Shown here: positions 7,921-15,479 of the stretch, piece after piece
Layout of the letters: each line of letters starts with the position of its first letter
How positions within the stretch are numbered: position 1 is the first letter of the stretch
Origin: CAZVXI01 sp964631295
GTDB taxonomy: Bacteria; Planctomycetota; Phycisphaerae; Phycisphaerales; SM1A02
Direction of reading: 5' to 3'
DNA length: 18,558 nt
NCBI GenBank assembly: GCA_964631295.1
Contig: CAZVXI010000050.1
Span: forward strand, 1-18,558
Made by a program: the position numbers and the translations under genes
Notes under the pieces: generated by a model
Told to the model about the DNA's origin: nothing
The model's input: the letters and a program-made list of their open reading frames with translations, nothing else
The model's database searches: none

Positions 7921-9180
7921 TCACTGATCGAATACCGAGTTCGGATCCACCGATGTGATCGCCGTACTCGCGTCCCCATCCTTCCGCAGGCGTGTGAGCA
8001 GCATGGCTGCTTCACGACTGTCTGGGTCCGTCTTCAATGCACTTCGGTATGCCAGCGACGCCTCTTCACGCTGACCAAGGAATTCGAACGTGTGTCCGAG
8101 CATCACATACGGCAATGGCAACTCAGGTGCTCGCTGTGACGCATTCCAGAAATGCCGCACCGCTTCTCCATGGTTTCCCTTATTCCGCGCATGCACCCCC
8201 TTGAACAGATAACCCTCATATCTTTCGGGAGCGATGGCGACCAGCCGAGATGCGCACTGCGACACTCGCATGAAGTCGCCCATCTCCCAGGCGAGGAAAC
8301 CAAAGTCCTTCCAGAGTTCTGTATCATCCTCTTTCACATATGTAAGCTTGATGTACAGGTTTCGGGCCTCTTCCGTCTGACCCAACTGGGCAAGGCACTT
8401 GGCTTCGAGATGCGTCAGGTCCGGGCGGGCCTCATCAAGTGTGGCCTTCCGTTCGCGCACGGACTGAAGGCACTCACCATAGAAGCCGGATTTGAACTGC
8501 AGTAGTGCAAGCTCTTCGAGGAGTATGGAATCTTCAGGATTCATCAACCGAGCTTCTGCGAGCAGTTCGGCTGCACGTTTCGGCTGATTCGTCAACATCG
8601 CGATCTGCCCCTCCAGTACGCGGAGAGCCACATTGTGCTCAAAGTGAGCGCGGTGTTCATCGATCAGCGACTGCGCATCATCAAACTGTTCGAGAGCGAT
8701 GAGCGACTCGATGGTTGCTGTCAGGTAGGGTGCGTGTGAGCTTTCGAGATCGAACGCAGCCTGATAGGCCTCTTGAGCCTCATCATGCTGAGACCAACGC
8801 TGAAGGATGATCCCGACGCGGTAGTGCGGCTCTGCGAGTTCTTCATCGAGTTCCATTGCATCTTCAAAGCACTTCATTGCGACATCAAGTCGGTTGAGCT
8901 CAAAGAGGATGCGGCCACGCAACAAATGAAACTCCGGCTCCTCCGGGTATCGTGCAATCGCTGCCTCAACTTCCCGCAGCGCACGATCGAACTGCCCGAC
9001 TTCGAACGACTGCTGCGCCTGATCAAACGTCACATGGCTGTTGACCTTGTCGAGGCGGTCGCGTGCATGCTGTCGAGCTTCGATCCCGGCTTTGGTCGGG
9101 CCGTTGCATCCACCCATGAGAAGAGTCGAAGCGGTGAGCGCGACGCAGACGATCGAGATGCGGCGGGGTGAGAGGAACAT
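7921..9180 (-). CDS. TPR-repeat lipoprotein, possible secretin partner
   Basis: The 419-residue protein starts at an ATG with AGGAG nine bases upstream. Starting here places a lipoprotein signal at the N-terminus: basic MFLSPRR, a hydrophobic core, and lipobox LMGGC with Cys at about residue 25. A start 22 codons upstream would bury the signal. The mature part is a tandem array of TPR helical pairs, for example FEVGQFDRALREVEAAI, LFELNRLDVAMKCFEDAM and RWSQHDEAQEAYQAAF, continuing almost to the C-terminus. TPR lipoproteins of the PilF/PilW kind pilot secretin subunits to the outer membrane, but those are shorter (about 230-250 residues), so an equivalent role is only plausible. It follows the secretin gene by ~100 bases containing two hairpins. 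Confidence 0.88.
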   Translation of the reverse strand: MFLSPRRISIVCVALTASTLLMGGCNGPTKAGIEARQHARDRLDKVNSHVTFDQAQQSFEVGQFDRALREVEAAIARYPEEPEFHLLRGRILFELNRLDVAMKCFEDAMELDEELAEPHYRVGIILQRWSQHDEAQEAYQAAFDLESSHAPYLTATIESLIALEQFDDAQSLIDEHRAHFEHNVALRVLEGQIAMLTNQPKRAAELLAEARLMNPEDSILLEELALLQFKSGFYGECLQSVRERKATLDEARPDLTHLEAKCLAQLGQTEEARNLYIKLTYVKEDDTELWKDFGFLAWEMGDFMRVSQCASRLVAIAPERYEGYLFKGVHARNKGNHGEAVRHFWNASQRAPELPLPYVMLGHTFEFLGQREEASLAYRSALKTDPDSREAAMLLTRLRKDGDASTAITSVDPNSVFDQ

Positions 9181-9189
9181 GTTCAGAAA

Positions 9190-9195
9190 CTCCTG
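9190..9195 (-). promoter_or_regulatory. Ribosome binding site fixing the TPR lipoprotein start
   Basis: CAGGAG on the minus strand lies nine bases before the ATG at 9180. It selects the start that exposes the lipoprotein signal peptide over the longer reading from 9246. Confidence 0.6.
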
Positions 9196-9207
9196 ATACA
9201 GATGCAG

Positions 9208-9232
9208 AAAAGCGTGACGTTGCCGCCACGCT
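9208..9232 (-). terminator. Terminator-like stem-loop between secretin and TPR genes
   Basis: On the minus strand a 9-pair stem (one G-T pair) closes a GCAA tetraloop at 9232-9211 and is followed by a short T tract (TTTT, counting the last base of the stem). It lies ~50 bases after the secretin stop. Only 27 bases separate it from the TPR start, leaving little room for a new promoter, so partial termination (attenuation) or an mRNA-stabilising 3' end is more likely than full termination. Confidence 0.5.
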
Positions 9233-9260
9233 CCCTGGTGATTCATTTCGTTGAACTCGA

Positions 9261-9276
9261 CTCGGCATCAGCCGAG
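9261..9276 (-). other. Short inverted repeat after the secretin gene
   Basis: CTCGGC and GCCGAG flank a 4-base loop 8 bases beyond the secretin stop codon. There is no T tract. It may reinforce the terminator-like stem-loop at 9208-9232 or protect the upstream mRNA end. Confidence 0.3.
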
Positions 9277-9283
9277 CTGTCGA

Positions 9284-11485
9284 TCAATCCGGAAAGTCAC
9301 TGTCGGCTTCGGCAAGGTCGACCGATTCTTCCGGTGAGGTAAGCGGAACTTCGTCCGAGGACGCGTGGCCATCGATATAGGACCATCCGTAGATCCAGTC
9401 TGTTTCGTAACCCGGCAATCCCAGCGCGTTGTAGAAGTTCTGAAGGAACCGCTCATACTCATGACGCTCCTCTGCGGTCAATGACTGAATGAATGCCATG
9501 TCATCTGCTGTGTAGAACTGATACGGATCAATCTCGATGGGCATCGATGCCGCATCCGTGCCTGCAAACTGCTGGCCGGCCCCAACTGACTCGGAGTTGC
9601 CCGACGCAGTGCTCCCGGCACCATAAACATCTTCTTCCATCACAATCTCGGGCATCGCAATGGGCTCTGTGGTTGACTCCGACGAAGCCGGAGTCGACGC
9701 TACATGCTCCGCCATGCGTTCCCGCAGGACACGAACAATCTCGTCAGGCTCGCTGGAGCTGTCAAAATGGGCTTCCAGTTCGCCGAACTCTCGCTCCATG
9801 ACGCGCTCGAGCATACTTCGTTCGTGCAAGTCTTCGTTCTGGCCAGTCACACGCTCGCGGAACTTGCGCATGTGTGGCTGATTCGAGTTCAGACGCAGTG
9901 AGTTGTTGACATGGTAGAGAGCAGCTTCAGCGTCGCCTTCGGCGAATGCTGCGATAGCTTCTCGGTTGTAGCTTTCGGTCTGCTTGTCGCGGCTGAATGG
10001 CAACATGCCTTCACGAGCACCAACGAGTGTATCGTACGTGTAATCATCAAGATTCTGACCGATCTCAAAGAGGCGTTCATCTTCAACGATTGTTGGTGTG
10101 ATCAGGAAGATGATTTCATCACGTTCCAATGTATCATCGTGGCCTCGGAAGGCAGCACCAATGATCGGCACATCGCCAAGACCCGGCACCTGCCGACGAC
10201 CACTGGTGATCGATTCTTTGAACAGACCACCGAGAATGACAGTTTCACCATCACGCACGCGGACATTTGTCACGATCTGGTTCGTGATTTCATCAGGAAT
10301 GGTGATGACCTGGCCGTTTGCATCGTTCACATCACGAAGCTGTGCTTCGGAGATGCTCGGCGACAGTTCGAGGCGAACCATGCCGGATTTCGAGATGAAT
10401 GGACGGAAGTTCAGCTGAATACCAGTATCCAGAAACTCCACGGTTTGTGTGGTCGTGGTCTGCGTCGCGGTGGTCGACAGGTAGCCGACGCGTGCACCAA
10501 CGAGAACCTCCGCACGCTGACGGTTCAGCGCGAGGATCTTCGGCCGCGCGAGGACAGTCGTGTCAGTCACGGTATCCAGCAGATTCAGGAACGCGGAAAT
10601 ATCGTTGTGCACGACGCCAATCTTGAACGTGCCCGGTCCACCGGTGTTGCCCGGTGTACTCTGCAAGCCATATCCCTCGTTATCCGGCGGCTGGAAGCCA
10701 GTGTTGGCATCGTTGCCGTTGAGGATATTCGAAATCGGGTTCAGCGGCGCAGTAAGGTCCGTGAAGTCGATGCTGCCGATGACTGAGAAGTCGACGCCGA
10801 ACGCATTGTTTTCAGTAAGCGTTGCAGAGAGGACGGTCGCTTCGACAAGCACCTGCTGAGGCGGTGTATCCAGATCCTCAAGCAGCGATGCGATGTTATC
10901 CAATACGTCCGGATAGTCGTTGACAACCAGCTTGGCGTCGAACGCGTAGGAATCGGCACCAACGTCGGCCAGATCGGGCTCGATACCCGGCTGCACATCA
11001 CCACGGAAAGCGGCCTGGCCGTCTTCACTGAGCAGCGGAGTGATGAACTCGTTGGCATCGAGTGCGGAAAGATACTCAAGAGTGTAGATACGGCTTTCGG
11101 TCTTGCGCATCGACGCCATGAGTTCTTCATACTCAGCCTTGGTGTACACGTAGATGAAGTTACCATCTTCGATGTAGCGGTAGTTGTTCGCCCGCAGAAT
11201 CGAATCCAGCGCTTCATAGAAAGTGACATCGTACAAGTTGGCCGTCACCGTTCCCGAAACAGCCGCGCTGGTGACAATGTTCTTCTTGCTCTGAATCGAG
11301 AGCATCTGAAGAACCTTGGCCAGATCGGTGTCCTGGACGGTGATGGAGACGAGATCTGCTTCATTGATCTCGACGCCCTGGCTATCCTGGCCTTGCCCGT
11401 ATGCCGGCATCGCCAAGAGGGCGCAGGCGGCGCAAACCGTACCCAATCGCCATACGATTCCCATGTTGTGAATGACCTTGTTCAT
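9284..11485 (-). CDS. Secretin (GspD/PilQ family) with long C-terminal extension
   Basis: The 733-residue protein should form the outer-membrane channel of the system. A signal peptide covers residues 1-31 (core VWRLGTVCAACALLAMPAYG). An N0/STN-like domain follows (about 38-115: ITVQDTDLAKVLQMLS ... YEALDSILRANNYRYI), then a secretin-N segment ending in LDTPPQQVLVEATVL. The secretin barrel domain (about 210-468) contains the conserved VPGLGDVPIIGAAF and ERDEIIFLITPTIV. After the barrel come ~260 more residues with a TPR-like helix pair (EGDAEAALYHVNNSLRL), an acidic low-complexity stretch, and an aromatic segment rich in Tyr/Phe/Trp. Most secretins end soon after the barrel. An ATG at 11539 overlapping the previous stop would add 18 residues; 11485 gives a cleaner signal peptide and has AGGAG upstream. 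Confidence 0.93.
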   Translation of the reverse strand: MNKVIHNMGIVWRLGTVCAACALLAMPAYGQGQDSQGVEINEADLVSITVQDTDLAKVLQMLSIQSKKNIVTSAAVSGTVTANLYDVTFYEALDSILRANNYRYIEDGNFIYVYTKAEYEELMASMRKTESRIYTLEYLSALDANEFITPLLSEDGQAAFRGDVQPGIEPDLADVGADSYAFDAKLVVNDYPDVLDNIASLLEDLDTPPQQVLVEATVLSATLTENNAFGVDFSVIGSIDFTDLTAPLNPISNILNGNDANTGFQPPDNEGYGLQSTPGNTGGPGTFKIGVVHNDISAFLNLLDTVTDTTVLARPKILALNRQRAEVLVGARVGYLSTTATQTTTTQTVEFLDTGIQLNFRPFISKSGMVRLELSPSISEAQLRDVNDANGQVITIPDEITNQIVTNVRVRDGETVILGGLFKESITSGRRQVPGLGDVPIIGAAFRGHDDTLERDEIIFLITPTIVEDERLFEIGQNLDDYTYDTLVGAREGMLPFSRDKQTESYNREAIAAFAEGDAEAALYHVNNSLRLNSNQPHMRKFRERVTGQNEDLHERSMLERVMEREFGELEAHFDSSSEPDEIVRVLRERMAEHVASTPASSESTTEPIAMPEIVMEEDVYGAGSTASGNSESVGAGQQFAGTDAASMPIEIDPYQFYTADDMAFIQSLTAEERHEYERFLQNFYNALGLPGYETDWIYGWSYIDGHASSDEVPLTSPEESVDLAEADSDFPD

Positions 11486-11538
11486 TGTAGGAATAACTCC
11501 TGCCTCGCTCGGAACCCGTGAGACACGCCCCTGACTCA

Positions 11539-12147
11539 TTACCCCCCAGGCGGCGCCATCCTTAGTTCAAACCGGTGCCCGTCATGCGAGAGAATGACGG
11601 AACGGTTTGCGACCTCGATCAACTCGAACAGCAGGTCCGGATCAGCACTTGGCTGGACGGTGTCGCCCACGCGGTACATCTGCCCGCTGATGACAGCCAT
11701 TGGTTGCTCGGTGGCACTCATTGCTGCATCCAGTGTCAGATCGCTGATCAACGCCCGCCATTGGGCGATTCGCCGCTGCTCGGCTTCCCAAGGGTTTTCG
11801 GCCTGATAGTCATTCGACTTGCCACCATCTCCGGTGATCTGGTCAATCTGTACAGGTTTGGGAAAGTGCCGGTCTGAAATCGCGAATGGATTGCGCTCCG
11901 GAGAACGGTCGAGTTCGACCTGCAAGCGTGGGCGCGGCACGTTATCGGCCAGCAGCCCGCCGGGCGATGTTTGCGCTTCCTCGTTCGATTCGAGATTCGG
12001 CTGCGCGATTGCCGTGCGCGGCGGCTTTGAAATCACGATGATCCGTGCCCAAAGCAACAGCCCGAGACAGCAGCATGCGCACAGCAGACCAAACCTGCGG
12101 CGATCCGCAGTAATCTGAATCCACATTCGCTGAAGCGCAACCATCAT
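11539..12147 (-). CDS. PilP/GspC-like inner-membrane alignment protein
   Basis: The 202-residue bitopic protein has one membrane span (about 19-39), a Pro/Ser-rich linker, an ERNPF motif near residue 85, and a compact C-terminal domain. That domain contains AVISGQMYRVGDTV and ends SVILSHDGHRFELRM. The spacing of the Gly, the Arg-Val-Gly-Asp and the final beta strand matches the homology-region fold of GspC and PilP, which contacts the N0 domain of the secretin. It sits between pilO and the secretin, the classic pilP position. Its start shares one base with the pilO stop (TGATG). GspC-like and PilP-like cannot be separated by eye; the membrane span, rather than a lipobox, leans toward GspC. 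Confidence 0.72.
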   Translation of the reverse strand: MMVALQRMWIQITADRRRFGLLCACCCLGLLLWARIIVISKPPRTAIAQPNLESNEEAQTSPGGLLADNVPRPRLQVELDRSPERNPFAISDRHFPKPVQIDQITGDGGKSNDYQAENPWEAEQRRIAQWRALISDLTLDAAMSATEQPMAVISGQMYRVGDTVQPSADPDLLFELIEVANRSVILSHDGHRFELRMAPPGG

Positions 12148-12725
12148 CAGGGTGCCTCTTCCGGCGTCACGCCGCTGTCATAGATCGCTTCGAGAACCAC
12201 CGTTGCGTTCAACAACCCGCGATCAAGAGGGTTGTCATCGTCTTCTTGCGTGTGAACATGCAGCGAAGCCACACGAACGAGCCGGTCCATCGACTCAGCA
12301 ATGCGAATAAGTGCAAAGATCGAATCGAAGTACGCATCCATCTGAACGGTGAGCGGCAGCGCCTTCTCGGACGTTGGCACGCCCTCGATTGCATCGCCCT
12401 CGGCACCGGCCGTGAGCATTTGGTCCCGTACCGTCCAGTCATCGACACTAAACTGAAGCTTGCGCATCAGCATGGGGACATCCGGAGATGAGGGGATGAC
12501 TTTCATTGTCGATGCCATTTTCTTGCGCAGCTCAGATCGTTCGTCGACAATTTCCTCAAGTTCTGTGGTGAGCCGGGCCATGGAGTCGTGCATGCCTTCA
12601 AGGCGTGTGATCTCGCTTGACGCCGCCGCCGCCGCCCGATAGTTCGGCCAGACAAGCCCCATCACGCCGACGCCAAGCACAAGTGCAGGTCCAATAACTG
12701 TGATGAGTACATGGTCGCGGTTCAT
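12147..12725 (-). CDS. pilO: PilO/GspM-like inner-membrane assembly protein
   Basis: The 192-residue protein has an N-terminal membrane span (about 7-26), a coiled coil (about 35-75: EITRLEGMHDSMARLTTELE...) and a C-terminal alpha/beta region. This is the usual PilO/GspM layout, and the length fits the family (about 170-210). Sequence conservation in this family is low, so the call rests on architecture and on position directly after pilN, with a four-base ATGA overlap. PilO pairs with PilN in the periplasm to form the alignment subcomplex that links PilM to PilP and the secretin. Confidence 0.82.
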   Translation of the reverse strand: MNRDHVLITVIGPALVLGVGVMGLVWPNYRAAAAASSEITRLEGMHDSMARLTTELEEIVDERSELRKKMASTMKVIPSSPDVPMLMRKLQFSVDDWTVRDQMLTAGAEGDAIEGVPTSEKALPLTVQMDAYFDSIFALIRIAESMDRLVRVASLHVHTQEDDDNPLDRGLLNATVVLEAIYDSGVTPEEAP

Positions 12726-13384
12726 GAGTCACCCCCGGCTGATGCATGGCGTTCCACAACGTCGTAGTTCATATCGAGGTCGACCATGAAGCTCAGGCGG
12801 AACTCCCGAGCGAGTTTGCCGCGAACCATGCGCGTGCGCGTGAAGTCGATGCTCACTTTCTGAAGCGGCGGCAGCCCCTGCAGGCGTTCGACAAGTTCCG
12901 CGATATCGGTATCGCTGACCGCGAAGCCAGCCAACTCGCACGTCAGTCTGCGCGGCACGGGGCCTGTGTCCTTCTGGTGTCGAGCATTCCGCGCGCTGGT
13001 GGAGCGCCGCCGCGCTCCCGCGTCAAGTTCGATCGAATCGAGCGACACGGACTCGGGGAGCTCGTTCACGACTGATGCAATAACGGAACCAACAGGCAAA
13101 GGATGCGCGATCCGTTCATACAGTTGCAGCGCCTGCTGATCGTCGAACAATGCTCGCTGGTTCTCGACCTTCTGCTTGTCGAGTTTCAACACCTGTGCAG
13201 CATGAGCCTTCGCATCGGAAAGTTCTTGTCGCTTGCTGTTACGCTCGAGCGTCGAATGGGTAACCAGCGCGACAAGCGCAGCACCAGCGAGCGTGAATGC
13301 GACGAGTGTCTGGCCCTTTCTCGCTCCTGCCTGGCACTGCTGCCGGAGATCTGCCGGCATCAGGTCGATCATGTGCTGCTTCAT
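12722..13384 (-). CDS. pilN: PilN/GspL-C-like inner-membrane assembly protein
   Basis: The 220-residue protein begins at an ATG overlapping the pilM stop by four bases (ATGA); an upstream in-frame start is possible but would lie inside pilM. The short cytoplasmic N-terminus contains IDLMPADLR, which corresponds to the conserved PilN segment (INLLP-like) that docks into PilM. A membrane span (about 25-46), a coiled coil (about 50-85) and a periplasmic ferredoxin-like domain with LVERLQGLPPLQKVSID follow. About 15 Arg/Ser-rich residues (ARRRSTSARNARH) interrupt the periplasmic domain and look like an insertion. Context between pilM and pilO is decisive. Confidence 0.87.
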   Translation of the reverse strand: MKQHMIDLMPADLRQQCQAGARKGQTLVAFTLAGAALVALVTHSTLERNSKRQELSDAKAHAAQVLKLDKQKVENQRALFDDQQALQLYERIAHPLPVGSVIASVVNELPESVSLDSIELDAGARRRSTSARNARHQKDTGPVPRRLTCELAGFAVSDTDIAELVERLQGLPPLQKVSIDFTRTRMVRGKLAREFRLSFMVDLDMNYDVVERHASAGGDS

Positions 13385-14526
13385 GCCGCCGCCCTCCGAG
13401 AGTGCTTCGGGGCAACCTTGCACTGCATTGCGCGCATCGACAGACCGACAGCGACAGCCCAATCGCCAGGTGATCCGGCCGCTTTGCCCAGCTTTGCCCT
13501 GACTTCCGCCAGCAGCGATGCCAGCGTGTGTATCTCATCGTCATCGAGGACGGTCACGTTGCACGCCTCTGCGATGACTTCACCCAGGCGTGGTTCTGTA
13601 CTTTCGCCTCCTGCAAGAAGCACATGCTTGGGGGCCGCCCCACGAAAGGTCACCCCGTAGTAACGCATACACATCGTCAACTCGCGCGCGAGATTGCCCA
13701 TGAGCGGCCGAATCGCTTCAAACACGGCGCGCTCCGTTGACTGATCAACCGTCATTGCGTCATCCTCGCCATCATGGCTGCTCGCCGCATGGCGAAGACG
13801 CGTCTTGCGGAGATCAGCCGCTGAGTCCACATCAACCTGAAGATGCTCGGCAACTGCGCGATCAAACTGCTGTCCGCCTAGTTCGATCGCTTTGCACATC
13901 GCGATCTGATTTCCTTTGAGAATGAGCACGGTCGACCCGCCATAGCCAACCTCAAGCACCGCACGAGTGTCTTGCTGGTCTTTCTCGCGACGCGCGCGTC
14001 GGCTGAAGGTTCGTCCGAGAGCAGCCGCCGAGACGTCGATCGCGATTGGTCGCAGTCCGACATCAATGATGGGTTGGACAATCCTGCGCACAGCCTCGGC
14101 TTCAGCGGCAAACAGGAGCACCTCTTCCCGGATCTCCTTGCCTTGCAGAGTCGCGCCAGTCCGAATGTAGTCCGCAACGAGCCCATCATGTTCCAGATTG
14201 AATCGCTGGGCCGCTTCCCATCGCGCGGCCTCTCGAAGTTCATTGTCATCCATTGAAGGAAGTCGAACCGCCTGCACATGCATGATTTCACGTGGAATGG
14301 ATACGACGCACGATCGACCCGTGAATCCGCCAGAACTCAGGGCGTGCTGCCATCGCGCAGTGATCTGATCAGGTGTTGCGTCCTGCGCCGGGGCATCGAA
14401 CCGGGCTGCTCCCACGACTTTGAGCTCGCCGTGGCGCTCGCGCAACTGCAGCATCTTGATGTTGCGCGCACCGATATCGATGCCGACAAATCCGCTTGAC
14501 CCAAGTCGCCCATTGAACACAACCAC
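13381..14526 (-). CDS. pilM: PilM-family actin-like assembly protein
   Basis: The 381-residue cytoplasmic protein has the actin/FtsA-like fold of PilM and of the GspL cytoplasmic domain. Phosphate-1 motif: FVGIDIGARNIKMLQL (about 13-28). Phosphate-2 region: VLEVGYGGSTVLIL. Adenosine motif: VLLAGGESTEPRL. PilM binds ATP and the N-terminus of PilN on the cytoplasmic side of the inner membrane. The start is GTG; a second GTG two codons later has better spacing from AGGAG, so the true N-terminus may be two residues shorter. An acidic/Arg stretch (LRHAASSHDGEDD) before AMTVDQS is a likely flexible insert. Having separate PilM and PilN, rather than a fused GspL, is the type IV pilus-like arrangement. 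Confidence 0.93.
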   Translation of the reverse strand: MVVFNGRLGSSGFVGIDIGARNIKMLQLRERHGELKVVGAARFDAPAQDATPDQITARWQHALSSGGFTGRSCVVSIPREIMHVQAVRLPSMDDNELREAARWEAAQRFNLEHDGLVADYIRTGATLQGKEIREEVLLFAAEAEAVRRIVQPIIDVGLRPIAIDVSAAALGRTFSRRARREKDQQDTRAVLEVGYGGSTVLILKGNQIAMCKAIELGGQQFDRAVAEHLQVDVDSAADLRKTRLRHAASSHDGEDDAMTVDQSTERAVFEAIRPLMGNLARELTMCMRYYGVTFRGAAPKHVLLAGGESTEPRLGEVIAEACNVTVLDDDEIHTLASLLAEVRAKLGKAAGSPGDWAVAVGLSMRAMQCKVAPKHSRRAAA

Positions 14527-14528
14527 CC

Positions 14529-14564
14529 ACTCCTCAGGAGTGCGGCACGCATACGGTCGCGTGC
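14529..14564 (-). promoter_or_regulatory. Two adjacent hairpins in the gspH-pilM gap
   Basis: The short gap between the gspH-like stop and pilM holds two inverted repeats. GCACGC / GCGTGC (14545-14550 / 14559-14564) begins at the base after the stop codon. The 13-base near-palindrome at 14529-14541 contains the pilM Shine-Dalgarno sequence. Folding could lower pilM translation relative to the pseudopilin. There is no T tract. Confidence 0.35.
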
Positions 14565-15131
14565 TTACAACTCCGCCACTGTCAGCTTGCCCGTGAACGG
14601 CGCAACGCTGATCTGGTAACTGAACTCGCCTGATGTCACGGTGATCGTGCCCCCAAGCCCGGGAAGCCCGCCGGACCGGATCGTTCCGCCCAGCGGGTCG
14701 AAGATCAACTCATTGCCTCCGCTATCGATCGACGCCGCGATCGACACATCATCAAATCGGTTGTCCTGCTGAAAGTTGACGATGTACAACCCTGCGTCGT
14801 TGCTCAGCGGATCAACGATGTAGTCCGCGGTGTCCTCGTCGTACGCCGTCGCGTAGTTCGAGTCGGTCACGCGCGTGATGCAGTAACCGCTGCCGTCATC
14901 AAAGAAGACGACCTTTCGGTACTCCTGGTGAGCCAGCGCATCATGCTGCGCGAAGATCATGTCGGAGATCATCAATCGCACTGCGGCTTGCGTGTTGAGC
15001 GAGTCGCCAGCGACCATGTTCGGGATGAGCAGCGCGCTCGCGATCCCCAGAAGGGCGACAACAATCAGAATCTCAATCAGCGTGTATGCGCGTCGAGATA
15101 CCTGGCGGAATGCATGTTGTGATGCGGACAT
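14565..15131 (-). CDS. GspH-like minor pseudopilin
   Basis: The 188-residue protein carries a class III prepilin signal: a basic leader, then SRRA|YTLIEILIVV, with cleavage expected after Ala15 and Glu at +5. The hydrophobic helix that follows (LLGIASALLIPNM) anchors and packs the pilin. The C-terminal domain is beta-rich, with FFDDGSGYCITRV and a glycine-rich loop (LGGTIRSGGLPGLGGTITV) ending SYQISVAPFTGKLTV, which matches the GspH/FimT-type fold, and the length fits GspH. In type II systems GspH belongs to or flanks the tip complex. An AAGGAGA Shine-Dalgarno sequence is five bases upstream. It lies 27 bases after the small membrane protein and 38 before pilM. The -1 residue is Ala, not the usual Gly. 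Confidence 0.87.
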   Translation of the reverse strand: MSASQHAFRQVSRRAYTLIEILIVVALLGIASALLIPNMVAGDSLNTQAAVRLMISDMIFAQHDALAHQEYRKVVFFDDGSGYCITRVTDSNYATAYDEDTADYIVDPLSNDAGLYIVNFQQDNRFDDVSIAASIDSGGNELIFDPLGGTIRSGGLPGLGGTITVTSGEFSYQISVAPFTGKLTVAEL

Positions 15132-15158
15132 CGGATTCTCCTTGCCTGCGAGCGAGGT

Positions 15159-15479
15159 TCATCCACCCGAGCCGCGAGACTCCGCAATCTTGATTTCATC
15201 GAGGTTCGTGACACGCACGCGCAACTTTCCGCTGCGCATCAACTCTGAGTTTGCGTCCACGGCGTCGCGCACGAGCTTCAGTTGCTTGATCATCTCGACA
15301 CGCAGTTCGTTGTCGTTCGTGAAGTATCGCTGGCGCTGGTCCTTGTCCTGCATTGGCTCTGCAATCGCTTCCTGAGCGCCAATGGGATTGTCAATGACCT
15401 GAACGACCAGGAACAGTGTGAGCAGCACGGCATTGGCCGCGAGCAGCACGTTGAGATACTTACCTTGCGTCTTGCTCAT
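15159..15479 (-). CDS. Small single-pass membrane protein of unknown function
   Basis: The 106-residue protein has a short basic N-terminus, one membrane span (about 9-27: LNVLLAANAVLLTLFLVVQ), then a periplasmic segment with a likely helix (LRVEMIKQLKLVRDAVDANSEL) and a final strand-like stretch (LRVRVTNLDEIKI). No known family was recognised. The ATG overlaps the preceding gene's stop by four bases (ATGA); an in-frame start at 15512 would lie inside that gene and has no such coupling. Position between the pilins and gspH/pilM suggests an accessory inner-membrane component of the machine. It is not a pseudopilin, because no prepilin cleavage motif is present. Confidence 0.75.
   Translation of the reverse strand: MSKTQGKYLNVLLAANAVLLTLFLVVQVIDNPIGAQEAIAEPMQDKDQRQRYFTNDNELRVEMIKQLKLVRDAVDANSELMRSGKLRVRVTNLDEIKIAESRGSGG

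Noticed and set aside
7079..7927. 282-codon plus-strand open frame opposite the histidine kinase
   Set aside because: Antisense to a kinase with complete motifs; composition and lack of motifs indicate a shadow frame.
9911..10786. 291-codon plus-strand open frame opposite the secretin
   Set aside because: Antisense to the conserved secretin barrel; no family resemblance of its own.
11539..12147. Lipoprotein reading of the PilP-like protein (ACCCLGLLLW region)
   Set aside because: The cysteines lie within a long hydrophobic span without a proper lipobox and after a basic 17-residue N-terminus; a simple membrane anchor fits better.
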